A stretch of DNA of 64,000 bases from an uncultured bacterium (GCA_938041455.1 CALITO010000008.1:270319-334318); one strand, 5' to 3'; counted from the stretch's first letter, positions 29,791-39,841 are shown. A program made the numbers and translations. Notes: a model not told the origin generated them from the sequence alone.

Positions 29791-32700
29791 CTCTTGAATA
29801 CCCCCATATCATAATTGAATTCATACCATCTGGGCTCTATCTTCGTCTCTCCATCCATAAAGGCGAAGAATAGCACTATGTTTCCCCCTCCCAAATTATA
29901 AAGGAAAAGATTTCCTCCATCGGGTATTTCCACATTCTTAAAACTCGCTTTTTCCTTTTCTCCCACTAACTCTACATCCGCTACTTTTATTCTGCGGTTT
30001 TTGCTTTCCCAAACTCTTTCCTTTTCAGAGAGAGAAATCTCTTCACCATTGACCAAGCAAGAGGTTATGCCTTCAAAGTCGAGCCTTTGAGCGAGGAAAG
30101 CCACGGTCTTTCTCTCTGTAAAAGGTCTCACCGCAACCTTTGTTTTTATATAAGGGGATGCCTCATTGAATTCGTATCTCGTTTGATACTCCACCAGGGG
30201 GCGAGCAACTTCATTCCATCCACTGTTGCCCTCTCGTAGAAAGCTGTGGGTGGCTATTAAGATTTTGCTTTTCTCCTTTGTTAATTTAACCTCCGCCTCG
30301 GGGTCGTTGTCGGAAGTTGCCACGAGTGGGAATGCTTTACCAAGAGAATCATAATATTCCCCATATATCCCTTTGTCTGAATATATCTCCGCTTTCTTCA
30401 ACAAACTACCTCTTTTGCTGATAATACTGTTGACCTGTCCATTTCTTCTCCCTAAAAAAGCTTTATAAAGCGATGTCTCTACCTTGTAATCTGCTCCATC
30501 ACATATTATTTTGGGCATCTCTTTCTCTTCCTTGACCAGTGGCAATTTGCCTCTGCCCACAAACAAGGAATATGCCATCTCATATCTTTCGCCGGGGGTA
30601 ATTCTCCAACTCCCTTTTCCATCAGCCATAGCGAGAAGAAGATGGAAACCCTCATCTTCTATTCTCTCCCTAATATATATGTTTTCGGGCAAGGCGTAGA
30701 AGGGAGGAAGTAGGATAGCAAGGTATTCGTCCTTGCGAAATACACAAATTAGAGGAAAGTAAGGATTAAGGGGATAGCGATTGGCCTCGTAGAGATAAGG
30801 AATATGCCAATACCTACTTCCCTTCGCTTCTCTAAAATGACGGACTATAAAATCGTCATAGAGCACTCCCTCAAAGGCGTTTACTAACCAGCGCTCCACT
30901 CCCCTGATCTTAAACCAATACCTTAGTTCCCCTCTGACCACCCCTACATTTTCCTTAGGTGAAAGGCGAAGTCTGACATCTATCCTGTTGCTCCTATCAA
31001 ACACATATTCAATTCCTAAGCTTGCCCACTTACCTTCCCCTGCTAACCTTAAAAGTAGTTTTTCTCTTTCCCTTTCCATTTCCTCCTTCATTATAATCTC
31101 ACTCGCTTTTAAACGTTCCCCCATCCCTAATCTTCTTCTCCCTTCTTCCCATTCCACAATTTCAACCCAATTTTCTCCTTCTTTAAGTGAGAGGTGTTTA
31201 AGCATTCCTCCTTTGGTATCAATAACAGCCTTATAAACATCGTTTTGAACGATTATTTCTCCTTCCTTCTTCTCATAGGTGGGCGGAACACCCTCTTCTT
31301 CATAGACCGTTTTAGTTTCTCCAGGAAGGGAGAATCCCTCTTTTGTTTCAAACTTTTTCTCCTTTCTTATCAATATAATTGCTGGAGAATAAGCCCCTAT
31401 CCTCAATTTAACGATTAATTCCCCATTTTTTATCTCTCCCTGGATATTCTTTCCTTCAAATGCCTCATACAAATACAGGGTCTTGAAAGTTGGGAGGTAA
31501 TCCTTCCCCAAGTGGAGTTCCACATCCTTCTCCTCACCGCTCATATTTATCGCTACAATTGCCATTTTATCCTCTAAAATCCTGAGGCAGGTAAAGATGT
31601 CTCTCTTGTCCGCTTGAACCGCCAGGTAATGCGCTTCTCCAAGGGAAAGTTCCTCCTGGGCTTTCCTTATTCCATAGAGCTTTTTGAGGAAGGGACCTCT
31701 TCCTACATCACCATCGTGATAGACCATAGGGGCGCCCTCTATGAGCGCACAGAGGGCAAGGAAGGCATTAAAAGTGCCGTTTCCATTTAATCCGGCAAAT
31801 CGCACCGTATCGTGGCTTTCTACAAAGCGCATAAGTGTTGCCCCTTTGGGATAAGCGAACTTCTGATACTCCAGCCATTCCCGAAACCACCACAGCCATT
31901 CCTCCCTGTGATACCGGGAATAATTCTGAGAAATGAACATAAAGGGGAAGTCATAAACCACATCACTATATCGGAAAAACCAAGGCCCTGTTGCCTCAGG
32001 GAGTAGCATAATCTCGTCCTTGTATTTCCTCATTTCCTCTCTCACCTTAGCTAGGACTTGTAGTCCTCCCCAAAGTCCAGATAAAGTAGGGCGATGAGGG
32101 GAGCGAGTATCCCAATTAGCAGGACCTCCCCCAGCGCAGTCCACTCGATAACCATCTACATTAAGTTCTCTGACCCAGTAGGCGGCATGCTTCGCCATAT
32201 AGTTTTGCCAGGCCTCGCTTGCATAATCACAGGATAGACAACCCCACCAATATATCACTTTTCCCTCCCTGTCCCGCGATACCACCTCAGGCAATTCCTC
32301 CAAGAGACCCGATTCCTCACGGGGGCCATGGGGAATTAAATCGAACAAAACCCTCAATCCCAACCTATGTGCCTCTTCTATAAATCTCCTGGCTGCTTCC
32401 ACTCCGCCTAAACTCTCTTCTATCTTGTAGTAATCGGTTGGACCATAAAGCCCGGGCCACACTGGGAGAAGCCAAAGAACATTGAAGCCCAAATCCGCTA
32501 AATGAGAAAGGTAACGAGTAAAATTGTCAAATCCTCCAACATCTTGTAGCCCGCTATCCATAGTTCCTCCCGGATAGGCGGAGTAAATTATCGCTTTCCT
32601 TGCCCAATCTGGTCTATCTAAGGGAGGTGTTAAGCCTATTATATCGTATATTTCCTGCTCCTTCTTCAAAGTTTCCTGTAGGGTTCCTTTGACGATCCTG

Positions 32701-33980
32701 ATGACTTGTGTTCCTCCTTCCAACTCCTTTCTTTTCTCCAAAATATCCTCAGCATATAGTGTATGCACTACATCCAATCCTTCTTTCTTTTCCCATACAT
32801 AACTACCCGCTCCCTCGGTTTCTGAATAAAAGATGGTTAGAAAATTGAGATTCAATTCATCATTACGCAGAATCACGCAACGATTACTCGCCCAAGCATA
32901 ATGGTCTTCCACAATTCTTCCTTCTTGGTCCATATTGTATTTAAGAGGGGGGAAATTCGAGGGGATGATATACCAGCAATTGTCTTTCTTGTCTATACTA
33001 ACTCCACTAAGGGTGAAACGGAGTTCTCTCAAATGGGGGTTGTCTTCGCCTTTATAGATTATCTTCCCATCTCTTAATACCACATCGCTTTGGGGATAAA
33101 TTGTATAACCGCTTTCTATAATCCAATCTCCTACCCCACTTCTTAATAGGAGCTTTTTTCCCCTGCCTTCTTCTTTCAATTCGTAATTGATAAATTTGAT
33201 AGGTTTTCTCAATTCCTCCCAATCCTCCTTTTTGATCAGGAAAACCGGCCCCTTTACTCCCCCTTCGCCACCTCTATCGTAGATGCGGATGCAAAATGTA
33301 TTGTTCTGCCCGAATTTTATAAATCTTGCGGGAATGGTATAAAGCCGAGGTGCCTCCCACCAATTTGGCTTATCCTCGCCTGTATGTCCGATGAACTGGC
33401 CATTTAGATAAACCCAGTCGAAATCATCCACAGCTCCGATATAAAGAAGTAGATCCTTCCCCTCCCATTCCTTAGGAATCCTCGCTTTTCTTCTCAGGAA
33501 GGCGTAGCCATTATATGGTTCCCAGGAAGGCGAAGGCGAGGTGGGGAAAACTTGGTTATAGCCCAACTTCTCCCAAGTAGTTGGCAGGGGAAAATCATCC
33601 CATTTAGTATCATCATATTCCTCTTTATGCCATCCTTCTTGCAATCCCTTGTCCTCGGGGTCCAAAGAGAACTTCCATTTTCCTTCCAAGATTAAGCCCT
33701 TCCCCTTTACAACTTCCCTCAAAGCGGTTTTCTCTACAAGCCACTCTCCTTCAACCCGGATATCAAGGGGCGAAGGGACATTTCCATGTCCGATGATTTG
33801 CAGATTCAGAGGCTTGTAGAAAAGAGCGTGGAGGAACCCATTTTCCTTGGCGAAATGCAGGCTTATCTGAGAATTGCCAAAGATAATCTCCGAGGAAGTT
33901 TCTCTTATATATATCTCACTCCCTCCTAAGTTCAGGCAAAGTAGAACGATAATACCAAAGGAAAACATCATCTTCTCCAT
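29787..33980 (-). CDS. GH13 alpha-amylase-superfamily enzyme with N-terminal GH2-like sugar-binding domain and C-terminal beta-modules, 1397 aa
   Basis: GH13 motifs VLFDLIPHG, VDGYRVDCAGGG, LLPEATG, FVESHDTVRFA; N-term GWHKEEYDDTKWDDFPLPTTWE…LLLYIGAVDDFDWVYLNGQFIGHT. Confidence 0.85.
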   Translation of the reverse strand: MEKMMFSFGIIVLLCLNLGGSEIYIRETSSEIIFGNSQISLHFAKENGFLHALFYKPLNLQIIGHGNVPSPLDIRVEGEWLVEKTALREVVKGKGLILEGKWKFSLDPEDKGLQEGWHKEEYDDTKWDDFPLPTTWEKLGYNQVFPTSPSPSWEPYNGYAFLRRKARIPKEWEGKDLLLYIGAVDDFDWVYLNGQFIGHTGEDKPNWWEAPRLYTIPARFIKFGQNNTFCIRIYDRGGEGGVKGPVFLIKKEDWEELRKPIKFINYELKEEGRGKKLLLRSGVGDWIIESGYTIYPQSDVVLRDGKIIYKGEDNPHLRELRFTLSGVSIDKKDNCWYIIPSNFPPLKYNMDQEGRIVEDHYAWASNRCVILRNDELNLNFLTIFYSETEGAGSYVWEKKEGLDVVHTLYAEDILEKRKELEGGTQVIRIVKGTLQETLKKEQEIYDIIGLTPPLDRPDWARKAIIYSAYPGGTMDSGLQDVGGFDNFTRYLSHLADLGFNVLWLLPVWPGLYGPTDYYKIEESLGGVEAARRFIEEAHRLGLRVLFDLIPHGPREESGLLEELPEVVSRDREGKVIYWWGCLSCDYASEAWQNYMAKHAAYWVRELNVDGYRVDCAGGGPANWDTRSPHRPTLSGLWGGLQVLAKVREEMRKYKDEIMLLPEATGPWFFRYSDVVYDFPFMFISQNYSRYHREEWLWWFREWLEYQKFAYPKGATLMRFVESHDTVRFAGLNGNGTFNAFLALCALIEGAPMVYHDGDVGRGPFLKKLYGIRKAQEELSLGEAHYLAVQADKRDIFTCLRILEDKMAIVAINMSGEEKDVELHLGKDYLPTFKTLYLYEAFEGKNIQGEIKNGELIVKLRIGAYSPAIILIRKEKKFETKEGFSLPGETKTVYEEEGVPPTYEKKEGEIIVQNDVYKAVIDTKGGMLKHLSLKEGENWVEIVEWEEGRRRLGMGERLKASEIIMKEEMEREREKLLLRLAGEGKWASLGIEYVFDRSNRIDVRLRLSPKENVGVVRGELRYWFKIRGVERWLVNAFEGVLYDDFIVRHFREAKGSRYWHIPYLYEANRYPLNPYFPLICVFRKDEYLAILLPPFYALPENIYIRERIEDEGFHLLLAMADGKGSWRITPGERYEMAYSLFVGRGKLPLVKEEKEMPKIICDGADYKVETSLYKAFLGRRNGQVNSIISKRGSLLKKAEIYSDKGIYGEYYDSLGKAFPLVATSDNDPEAEVKLTKEKSKILIATHSFLREGNSGWNEVARPLVEYQTRYEFNEASPYIKTKVAVRPFTERKTVAFLAQRLDFEGITSCLVNGEEISLSEKERVWESKNRRIKVADVELVGEKEKASFKNVEIPDGGNLFLYNLGGGNIVLFFAFMDGETKIEPRWYEFNYDMGVFKR

Positions 33981-33984
33981 AATC

Positions 33985-35085
33985 TCACCTTCCCTGGATG
34001 CTTATCAATTCCTTATCAAGCTTCTGCCAATGTTGTTTTAGAAGTTCCATTTGTTTTCTATAAAACTTACGTGCTATATAGCCTTGCACCAAACCTCCAG
34101 CGGGCAAGGGATGAAAGAGTAACATCAAAATAATCCACAATCCGAAGCCACTCCCCGCCAGTATAACCCCTCTTCTCCAAAGGGGATGTCCTCTACCCTT
34201 TATAAGCCCTATCATACTCATAATTATCCCCGTTAACACAAGTAGGATTCCTCCTATTACGATAACTCCTAATAGGCGAATAAGGCGGTATAGCCCTCCT
34301 ATTGTCTCGCTCTCCAACTGCTCCGCCCATCGAGAGAACTCGTCTTTACCTTTATAGACTACCTCCCTTTCCTTTTCATTTACTGCCCAGCTTAAGAGGG
34401 AAAGACAAGCAGTATACTCGGGCTCCACACAAGAATAATCAATTAAGAACCTGGCAATTTCCCTCAGCGTTTCTTTTTCACCTATTTTAGCAACTATCTC
34501 TTCCCCCATCTTCCCCAAGTTATCCCATACCCACTTGAGGGAATAATAACGGAGATTAACAGCGGGAAGAGGTTGTGCATTTCTCAAGGCGCTGAAGATA
34601 AGCGGAAGGGGAATTGGTTCCTTGTTTATCTTGGCCTTTTTAAGATCTCCTTTTGCCTTGTCAACCTGTCCCATTTTCGAATAGGCATAAGCAGAAAGGA
34701 ATAGAGAGAGGGGGTCTTCACCTTTGAGGTATTTCACTCCATCACCCCACTGCTTCTTCCTCATTGCTATTTCCCCCAAGACGATGGAAGCGAATTTTGT
34801 TTTGCTCGCCTCTAAATGGGGTTTAGCCTTTTCCCATTGGGGTGTAGGTTGCTGACCGATGTAAAAAAGAGCAAGGGTTTCCTCTAAAAAGGGGTCCCTT
34901 AGTTCCTTTGTTCCTTCTTCTAAAAGGGAAATGGTTCTCTCCGTAGGTACCCCCGTTTGGATGAAAAGCTGTATAGCATCCCTGACTTGTCTTAGTGCTT
35001 TGCTCTCAGGCGTTCTGGCACAACCGTGGAGGAAAAGTAAGAAGGGAACAAGGAAAAGTAAGGAAAGGCTTCGCTTGTTCTTCAT
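33985..35085 (-). CDS. Putative lipoprotein with repeat-like helices and C-terminal TM segments
   Basis: Likely start at M14 of track ORF (35085): MKNKRSLSLLFLVPFLLFLHGCARTPESKAL…; TPR-like SAYAYSKMGQVDKAKGDLKKAK; two hydrophobic segments near the C-terminus. Confidence 0.5.
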   Translation of the reverse strand: MKNKRSLSLLFLVPFLLFLHGCARTPESKALRQVRDAIQLFIQTGVPTERTISLLEEGTKELRDPFLEETLALFYIGQQPTPQWEKAKPHLEASKTKFASIVLGEIAMRKKQWGDGVKYLKGEDPLSLFLSAYAYSKMGQVDKAKGDLKKAKINKEPIPLPLIFSALRNAQPLPAVNLRYYSLKWVWDNLGKMGEEIVAKIGEKETLREIARFLIDYSCVEPEYTACLSLLSWAVNEKEREVVYKGKDEFSRWAEQLESETIGGLYRLIRLLGVIVIGGILLVLTGIIMSMIGLIKGRGHPLWRRGVILAGSGFGLWIILMLLFHPLPAGGLVQGYIARKFYRKQMELLKQHWQKLDKELISIQGR

Positions 35086-35131
35086 CTTCGTTTTTATGGT
35101 AAGTTCCAACCTGTTGAGCGTCAATGCCCTT

Positions 35132-36166
35132 CTATCCTAAGGAGTGTAAGTCCTTTACCTCTACGATAACCTCGTTTACCTTTTGGCGAGTAGTATCATC
35201 AGCAATTCTCTCCCCTCTTTGAAGGGGAAAACGAATATCTAACAATTCTCCTATAACCGCTTGAACACTGTTAAGAAGTCCTTCCAAATTATAACCACCT
35301 TCCAGAACGGCAAAAATACCCCCTTCACATAACTCTTCGTTAAGCTCTTTGAGTATTCTCGTCATCATTCCGTAACCATAGGGCGAAACAAACATCCCAC
35401 CTATGGGGTCGGCAAAGTGAGCATCAAATCCTGCTGATACAGCTATAAGGTCGGGCTGAAATCTATAAGCTATAGGAATAAGAACTTCCTCAAATACAGC
35501 TATATACTCCTCGTCACCACATCCCGCAGGCAAAGGAACATTTACTGTGTAGCCTTTTCCTTTCCCCTTCCCGGTTTCCTCCACCTTCCCTGTTCCTGGA
35601 TACCAGGGAAACTGGTGAAGGGAGAAATAGAGGACACTTGGATCCTCGTAAAATATCTCCTGAGTGCCGTTTCCATGATGCAAATCCCAATCAACTACAA
35701 GGACCTTCTTCAATCCCCAGTGTTCTTGTCCATATCTTATGGCGCAGGCTATGTTGTTGAGAAGGCAGAATCCTGCTCCTCTACTTTGAGAGGCGTGATG
35801 TCCGGGAGGGCGTAGCAGAGCAAATGAATGGTCCCTCGCCTTCCAAGCTTGTTCAATTGCCCTCACTGCTCCACCTACCGCTAAGAGAGCGATGTCATAA
35901 CTATTTGCCGAAACGAAAGTATCTTCATCAAGCCATCCACCCCCTAAAAAAGCGTAAGCCTTCAGCAAATTAATGTAGGATTTGGTATGCACTCTCAGGA
36001 GGACTTCTTCGTCTATCTCCAAAGGGTCAAGCCATTTTATCTCACCTGCAAAAGGTGAATTTTGAAGCCCCTTGACCAACACTGCCAACCTCTGGGGCGA
36101 TTCAGGATGTTTTATCCCCTTGTTATGGAGAAGATAACGAGGGGAGTAAACAAGGGCAACACCCAC
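35132..36166 (-). CDS. Histone deacetylase-superfamily (AcuC-like) deacetylase
   Basis: LLRPPGHHASQSRGAGFCLLNNIACA…VLVVDWDLHHGNGTQEIFYEDPSVLYFSLHQFPWYPGTG…VSAGFDAHFADPIGG. Confidence 0.95.
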   Translation of the reverse strand: MGVALVYSPRYLLHNKGIKHPESPQRLAVLVKGLQNSPFAGEIKWLDPLEIDEEVLLRVHTKSYINLLKAYAFLGGGWLDEDTFVSANSYDIALLAVGGAVRAIEQAWKARDHSFALLRPPGHHASQSRGAGFCLLNNIACAIRYGQEHWGLKKVLVVDWDLHHGNGTQEIFYEDPSVLYFSLHQFPWYPGTGKVEETGKGKGKGYTVNVPLPAGCGDEEYIAVFEEVLIPIAYRFQPDLIAVSAGFDAHFADPIGGMFVSPYGYGMMTRILKELNEELCEGGIFAVLEGGYNLEGLLNSVQAVIGELLDIRFPLQRGERIADDTTRQKVNEVIVEVKDLHSLG

Positions 36167-36170
36167 ATTT

Positions 36171-36821
36171 TCACCTCTCCATTTTTCCCCTTAAGGATTT
36201 TATCGCTTTCAAGGGGTTTTCACTTTCGAAGACATATGAACCAACCACTATTATAGACGCTCCTGCCTCACACACTTCCTTTACGGTTGCGAGGTTGATT
36301 CCTCCATCAACTGCTATCTTTATAGGTAGTCCTTTCTCCATAATGGTGTTTTTAGCCTTCTTTATCTTACCAATTGTGAAAGGCAAGAGTTTCTGTCCAC
36401 CATAGCCAGGATTGACGGTTAATAGGAGAAGCACATCCATCAATTCCCAAATTTGCTCTAAAAAAATAATCGGTGTGGCGGGATTTAAGGCCACTCCCCC
36501 CTTCAAACCTTTATCCTTTATCCTCTCTAAAACCCTCGAGATGTGAGGGGTGCTTTCAATGTGAATATATATAACATCTGCTCCCGCCTCTGCAAATCTG
36601 TCAATGTATTTCTCGGGTTCTTCTACCATTAGGTGCACATAAAAAGGAAAGGAAAAGTGGCTTCGCAAAGCTTCCACAACTCCCATTCCCAAACCTATCT
36701 CAGGGACAAAGTGGCCATCCATTATATCAAAATGGAGAGAATCAATCACATCCTTTACCTTCTCCACTTCTCCCCGTAAATTGCCCTGGTCTGCTGAGAG
36801 AAGAGATAGGGAAATCTCCAT
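36171..36821 (-). CDS. rpe: Ribulose-phosphate 3-epimerase
   Basis: SLLSADQGNLRGEVEKVKDVIDSLHFDIMDGHFVPEIGLG…HLMVEEPEKYI…LLTVNPGYGGQKLLP…AVDGGIN. Confidence 0.97.
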   Translation of the reverse strand: MEISLSLLSADQGNLRGEVEKVKDVIDSLHFDIMDGHFVPEIGLGMGVVEALRSHFSFPFYVHLMVEEPEKYIDRFAEAGADVIYIHIESTPHISRVLERIKDKGLKGGVALNPATPIIFLEQIWELMDVLLLLTVNPGYGGQKLLPFTIGKIKKAKNTIMEKGLPIKIAVDGGINLATVKEVCEAGASIIVVGSYVFESENPLKAIKSLRGKMER

Positions 36822-38473
36822 TACCTAATCTTCTCTTCTTTGGCTAATATATCGTCTATGTAAACCCTCACAGTTATTTCTGCACCCTGTCCTTCCACTC
36901 GCTGGTCGATTATATCGCCTGGCTTATGAACTTGTTCGTAAGCGATGTGGGTCCCGTTTTCATCCTCTACTTCTATCCTGATATTTCTCCTTTCCACTCG
37001 GTCTGGGACAACTAAACGCACAGTAGCGCTTTTGCTCTCCTCTTGCCCTGGGGGAGCGGAAATAGAGGGAGGAGGCGCTTCAACTGGTGGACCAAGGCTA
37101 ACTTTCAAGTTCACTTGTGTTCCCTTTGCTACCCGACTATTAGGGGGAGGAGATTGGGAAATCACCTGCCCGAAAGGCAGAATTCTATCGGGAACATAAC
37201 TTACATCTCCCACTGTCAAACCCATGTCTTCTAATAACTTTCTTGCTCTCTCCTCGTCCAGAGAGCGTAAATCGGGAAGCACTACATAGGGAGCTCCAAT
37301 ACTTACGATTATGTTTATCTTCCTCCCTTTTCTAACAAGGCTACCTACAGGTGGTTGGGTGGAGATTATATAGCCTTTGGGGACCGTTTCGCTTTCCCTT
37401 TCCACTATGTCTCCTATTTTCAATCCGTTTCTTTGAAGCAAATCCCTTGCCTCTTCCAAGCTTCTCCCCGATAGATCCGGCACAACAACTTCCCGGGGAA
37501 CGCCTAACCCTACAAACGCATATAAAAATAGGAAGAGGAGGGCTAAACCAATTAAACTCCAGATAATGAAAACCGCGCTCTTTATAAAAGGTGCTTCTTT
37601 CTTTTCCTCTAATCGAGGACGAATAAGTTCCGCTTCCTCATCCATCGGGGACCAACTCAAAGGGAGGCCGTATCGGAGGGCGTTTCTTATTCCTTTCAGG
37701 TCCTCCAGCATCTCGTTTATAGAGGAATATCGTCTATTTTGATCCTTCTGCAGCGCCTTCAGAACGACGCCTTCTAATGCTCGGGGTATGCCAGGGTTCA
37801 GCTTGCGAGGTGAAGGAGCAGGCTCGCTATTTTGCTTCACTACTATAGCTAAGGGATCTGGGCCTTCGAACGGAGGGCTACTAGTTAAAGCTTCAAACAG
37901 TATGGCGCCGAGGGAGTAAATATCCGTTAGGGGAGAGGGTGGAGAACCTCCAGCAATCTCTGGAGCGGTATAAGGTGCTCTTTCTATTAAAAGAGAGAAG
38001 TCCCCTTTCTTTATAAATGTCTGGAAAGGAACGAAGACCCCAGCATTTAGTAATTTTATGTGAGTTTCCGGTGTTACCCACACATTACCGGGATGTAAAT
38101 CACCATGGATAAGCCCCTCTTTGTGTAAAGCAGAAAGAGCCTCTCCTATTGCTATCGCCATCTCTACGGCAACGGACGGCGGAAAAGGAGCAAGACGCTT
38201 GAACCTTTCCTTTAGGGACATTCCCCTCAGTTCTTCATAGATAAGAAAAACCTTCTCTCCTTCTAGGTGATAGTCTACGAGGGTAGCAAGATTAGGATGA
38301 GTTAATCCTTTGAGCTTATCTGCTATTTGGAGAAATACTTTTTGGTTTTCCTCTCCTAATGGAGGTTGAAGAGCAAGGAGATGATAATTAACCCCGCCCT
38401 TTCTGGCTAGATAGGAAACTACAAGAGAGTTAGCACTAAGTTTTTGGAGAAGTTCGAAACCTTCTTCCACCAT
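36821..38473 (-). CDS. PknB-like protein kinase fold with TM segment and two PASTA domains; catalytic motifs degenerate
   Basis: HGDLHPGNVWVTPETHIKLLNAGVF…YTAPEIAGGSPPSPLTDIYSLGAILFEALTSSPPF; PASTA: VVVPDLSGRSLEEARDLLQRNGLKIG…, YVVLPDLRSLDEERARKLLEDMGLTVG…. Confidence 0.9.
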   Translation of the reverse strand: MVEEGFELLQKLSANSLVVSYLARKGGVNYHLLALQPPLGEENQKVFLQIADKLKGLTHPNLATLVDYHLEGEKVFLIYEELRGMSLKERFKRLAPFPPSVAVEMAIAIGEALSALHKEGLIHGDLHPGNVWVTPETHIKLLNAGVFVPFQTFIKKGDFSLLIERAPYTAPEIAGGSPPSPLTDIYSLGAILFEALTSSPPFEGPDPLAIVVKQNSEPAPSPRKLNPGIPRALEGVVLKALQKDQNRRYSSINEMLEDLKGIRNALRYGLPLSWSPMDEEAELIRPRLEEKKEAPFIKSAVFIIWSLIGLALLFLFLYAFVGLGVPREVVVPDLSGRSLEEARDLLQRNGLKIGDIVERESETVPKGYIISTQPPVGSLVRKGRKINIIVSIGAPYVVLPDLRSLDEERARKLLEDMGLTVGDVSYVPDRILPFGQVISQSPPPNSRVAKGTQVNLKVSLGPPVEAPPPSISAPPGQEESKSATVRLVVPDRVERRNIRIEVEDENGTHIAYEQVHKPGDIIDQRVEGQGAEITVRVYIDDILAKEEKIR

Positions 38474-38495
38474 CTCTCCCCTTAGTTAACATACT

Positions 38496-39827
38496 CTACA
38501 ATTTGTATATCTTGGCACGACAGTTTTTCACTCCCTTAAAGGCGTTCCGGGTATCGAGGATGTAATCGCAGTTATCCGCTATCCATTGGTAATCAAAGCA
38601 AGAGTGGTCTGTAGCGAGTATTACCAGGTCCGCGCGGGACAATGTTTCCTCATCGAGTTCCTGAGACTCAAGATGAGGAAGTGCGGGCTTTTGGGAAGGA
38701 AAATCCTTTGGCTCCAGCTTGGGGATATGAGGGTCGCTATAAAAGACATTCGCTTTCTTCTCTATCAATAGTTCCATTAATCTCAGGGCGGGAGATTCCC
38801 GCTTATCAGAAATGTCTTTCTTATAGGCCACACCCAAAATGAGGATATTTGAACCGTTCAATGCCTTCCCCATCTCGCCAAGTATATCAGTTGCCATTCC
38901 AAGGACATAATTCGGCATCTCCATATTTATGGCGTCAGCTATTTCTAAAAGAAGCTCGTTATGTCCCAACCCTTTCAAATGCCACCTTAAATAGTGAGGG
39001 TCAATGGGGATGCAGTGTCCACCAACACCTGGCCCGGGATAGAAAGGTATGTATCCAAATCCTTTCGTTTTCGCCCCTTCTATCACCTCCCATATATCTA
39101 TTCCCAACTTCTTGCACACGATGGACATCTCGTTGACATAGGCGATATTAACATACCTGAAGGCGTTCTCAAATAGTTTTATCATTTCCGCTGTTTTTGC
39201 ACTGGAGACGATAACAACCTTTTTAATTATCTTGCTGTAGAGGGAATAAGCCACTTCCCCACACTGAGGTGTTATTCCTCCTACTATCTTCGGAATTTCT
39301 CTTAGAGGATGTTGTGCATCGCCTGGATTAATCCTCTCGGGAGAAAAGACGAGAAAGAAATCTTTCCCAACCTTCAAACCCCTCTTTTGAAAAAGGGGAA
39401 GGAGTTTCTCCTCGGTCGTGCCCGGATAAGTAGTGCTTTCAAGTGATATTAACATAGGCGAATGGAGGCGTTCAGCAATACCTTCTGCTGCCTCCTCAAT
39501 AAAGGACAGGTTCGGCTCTCTATACCTCGTAAGGGGGGTAGGAACGGTTATAATCGCTACATCTACTTCATCTATCACATCATAGGACACAGTCGGTAGT
39601 AACAGTCCCTCTTCAACGACCTTTTTAACTTCTTCCTGTGGGATATCCTCTATATAAGATTTTCCCTTTTGCAAATGCTCGACCTTTTCTTGATCTTTAT
39701 CTATCGCGAAGACATAGAAACCCTCCTCAGCGAAAGCTACCGCTAAGGGCAAACCCACATAACCCGCTCCGATTATCCCTATTTTCGCCTCCTTAGTATC
39801 TATTTTCCTCTTCAATTCTTGCATCAT
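38496..39827 (-). CDS. Nucleotide-sugar dehydrogenase (UDP-glucose/UDP-ManNAc dehydrogenase family)
   Basis: IGIIGAGYVGLPLAVAFAEEGFYVFAIDKD…ESTTYPGTTEE…PGPGVGGHCIPIDPHYL…LGVAYKKDISDKRESPA. Confidence 0.92.
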   Translation of the reverse strand: MMQELKRKIDTKEAKIGIIGAGYVGLPLAVAFAEEGFYVFAIDKDQEKVEHLQKGKSYIEDIPQEEVKKVVEEGLLLPTVSYDVIDEVDVAIITVPTPLTRYREPNLSFIEEAAEGIAERLHSPMLISLESTTYPGTTEEKLLPLFQKRGLKVGKDFFLVFSPERINPGDAQHPLREIPKIVGGITPQCGEVAYSLYSKIIKKVVIVSSAKTAEMIKLFENAFRYVNIAYVNEMSIVCKKLGIDIWEVIEGAKTKGFGYIPFYPGPGVGGHCIPIDPHYLRWHLKGLGHNELLLEIADAINMEMPNYVLGMATDILGEMGKALNGSNILILGVAYKKDISDKRESPALRLMELLIEKKANVFYSDPHIPKLEPKDFPSQKPALPHLESQELDEETLSRADLVILATDHSCFDYQWIADNCDYILDTRNAFKGVKNCRAKIYKL

Positions 39828-39841
39828 CTTTATCAGCCTCC

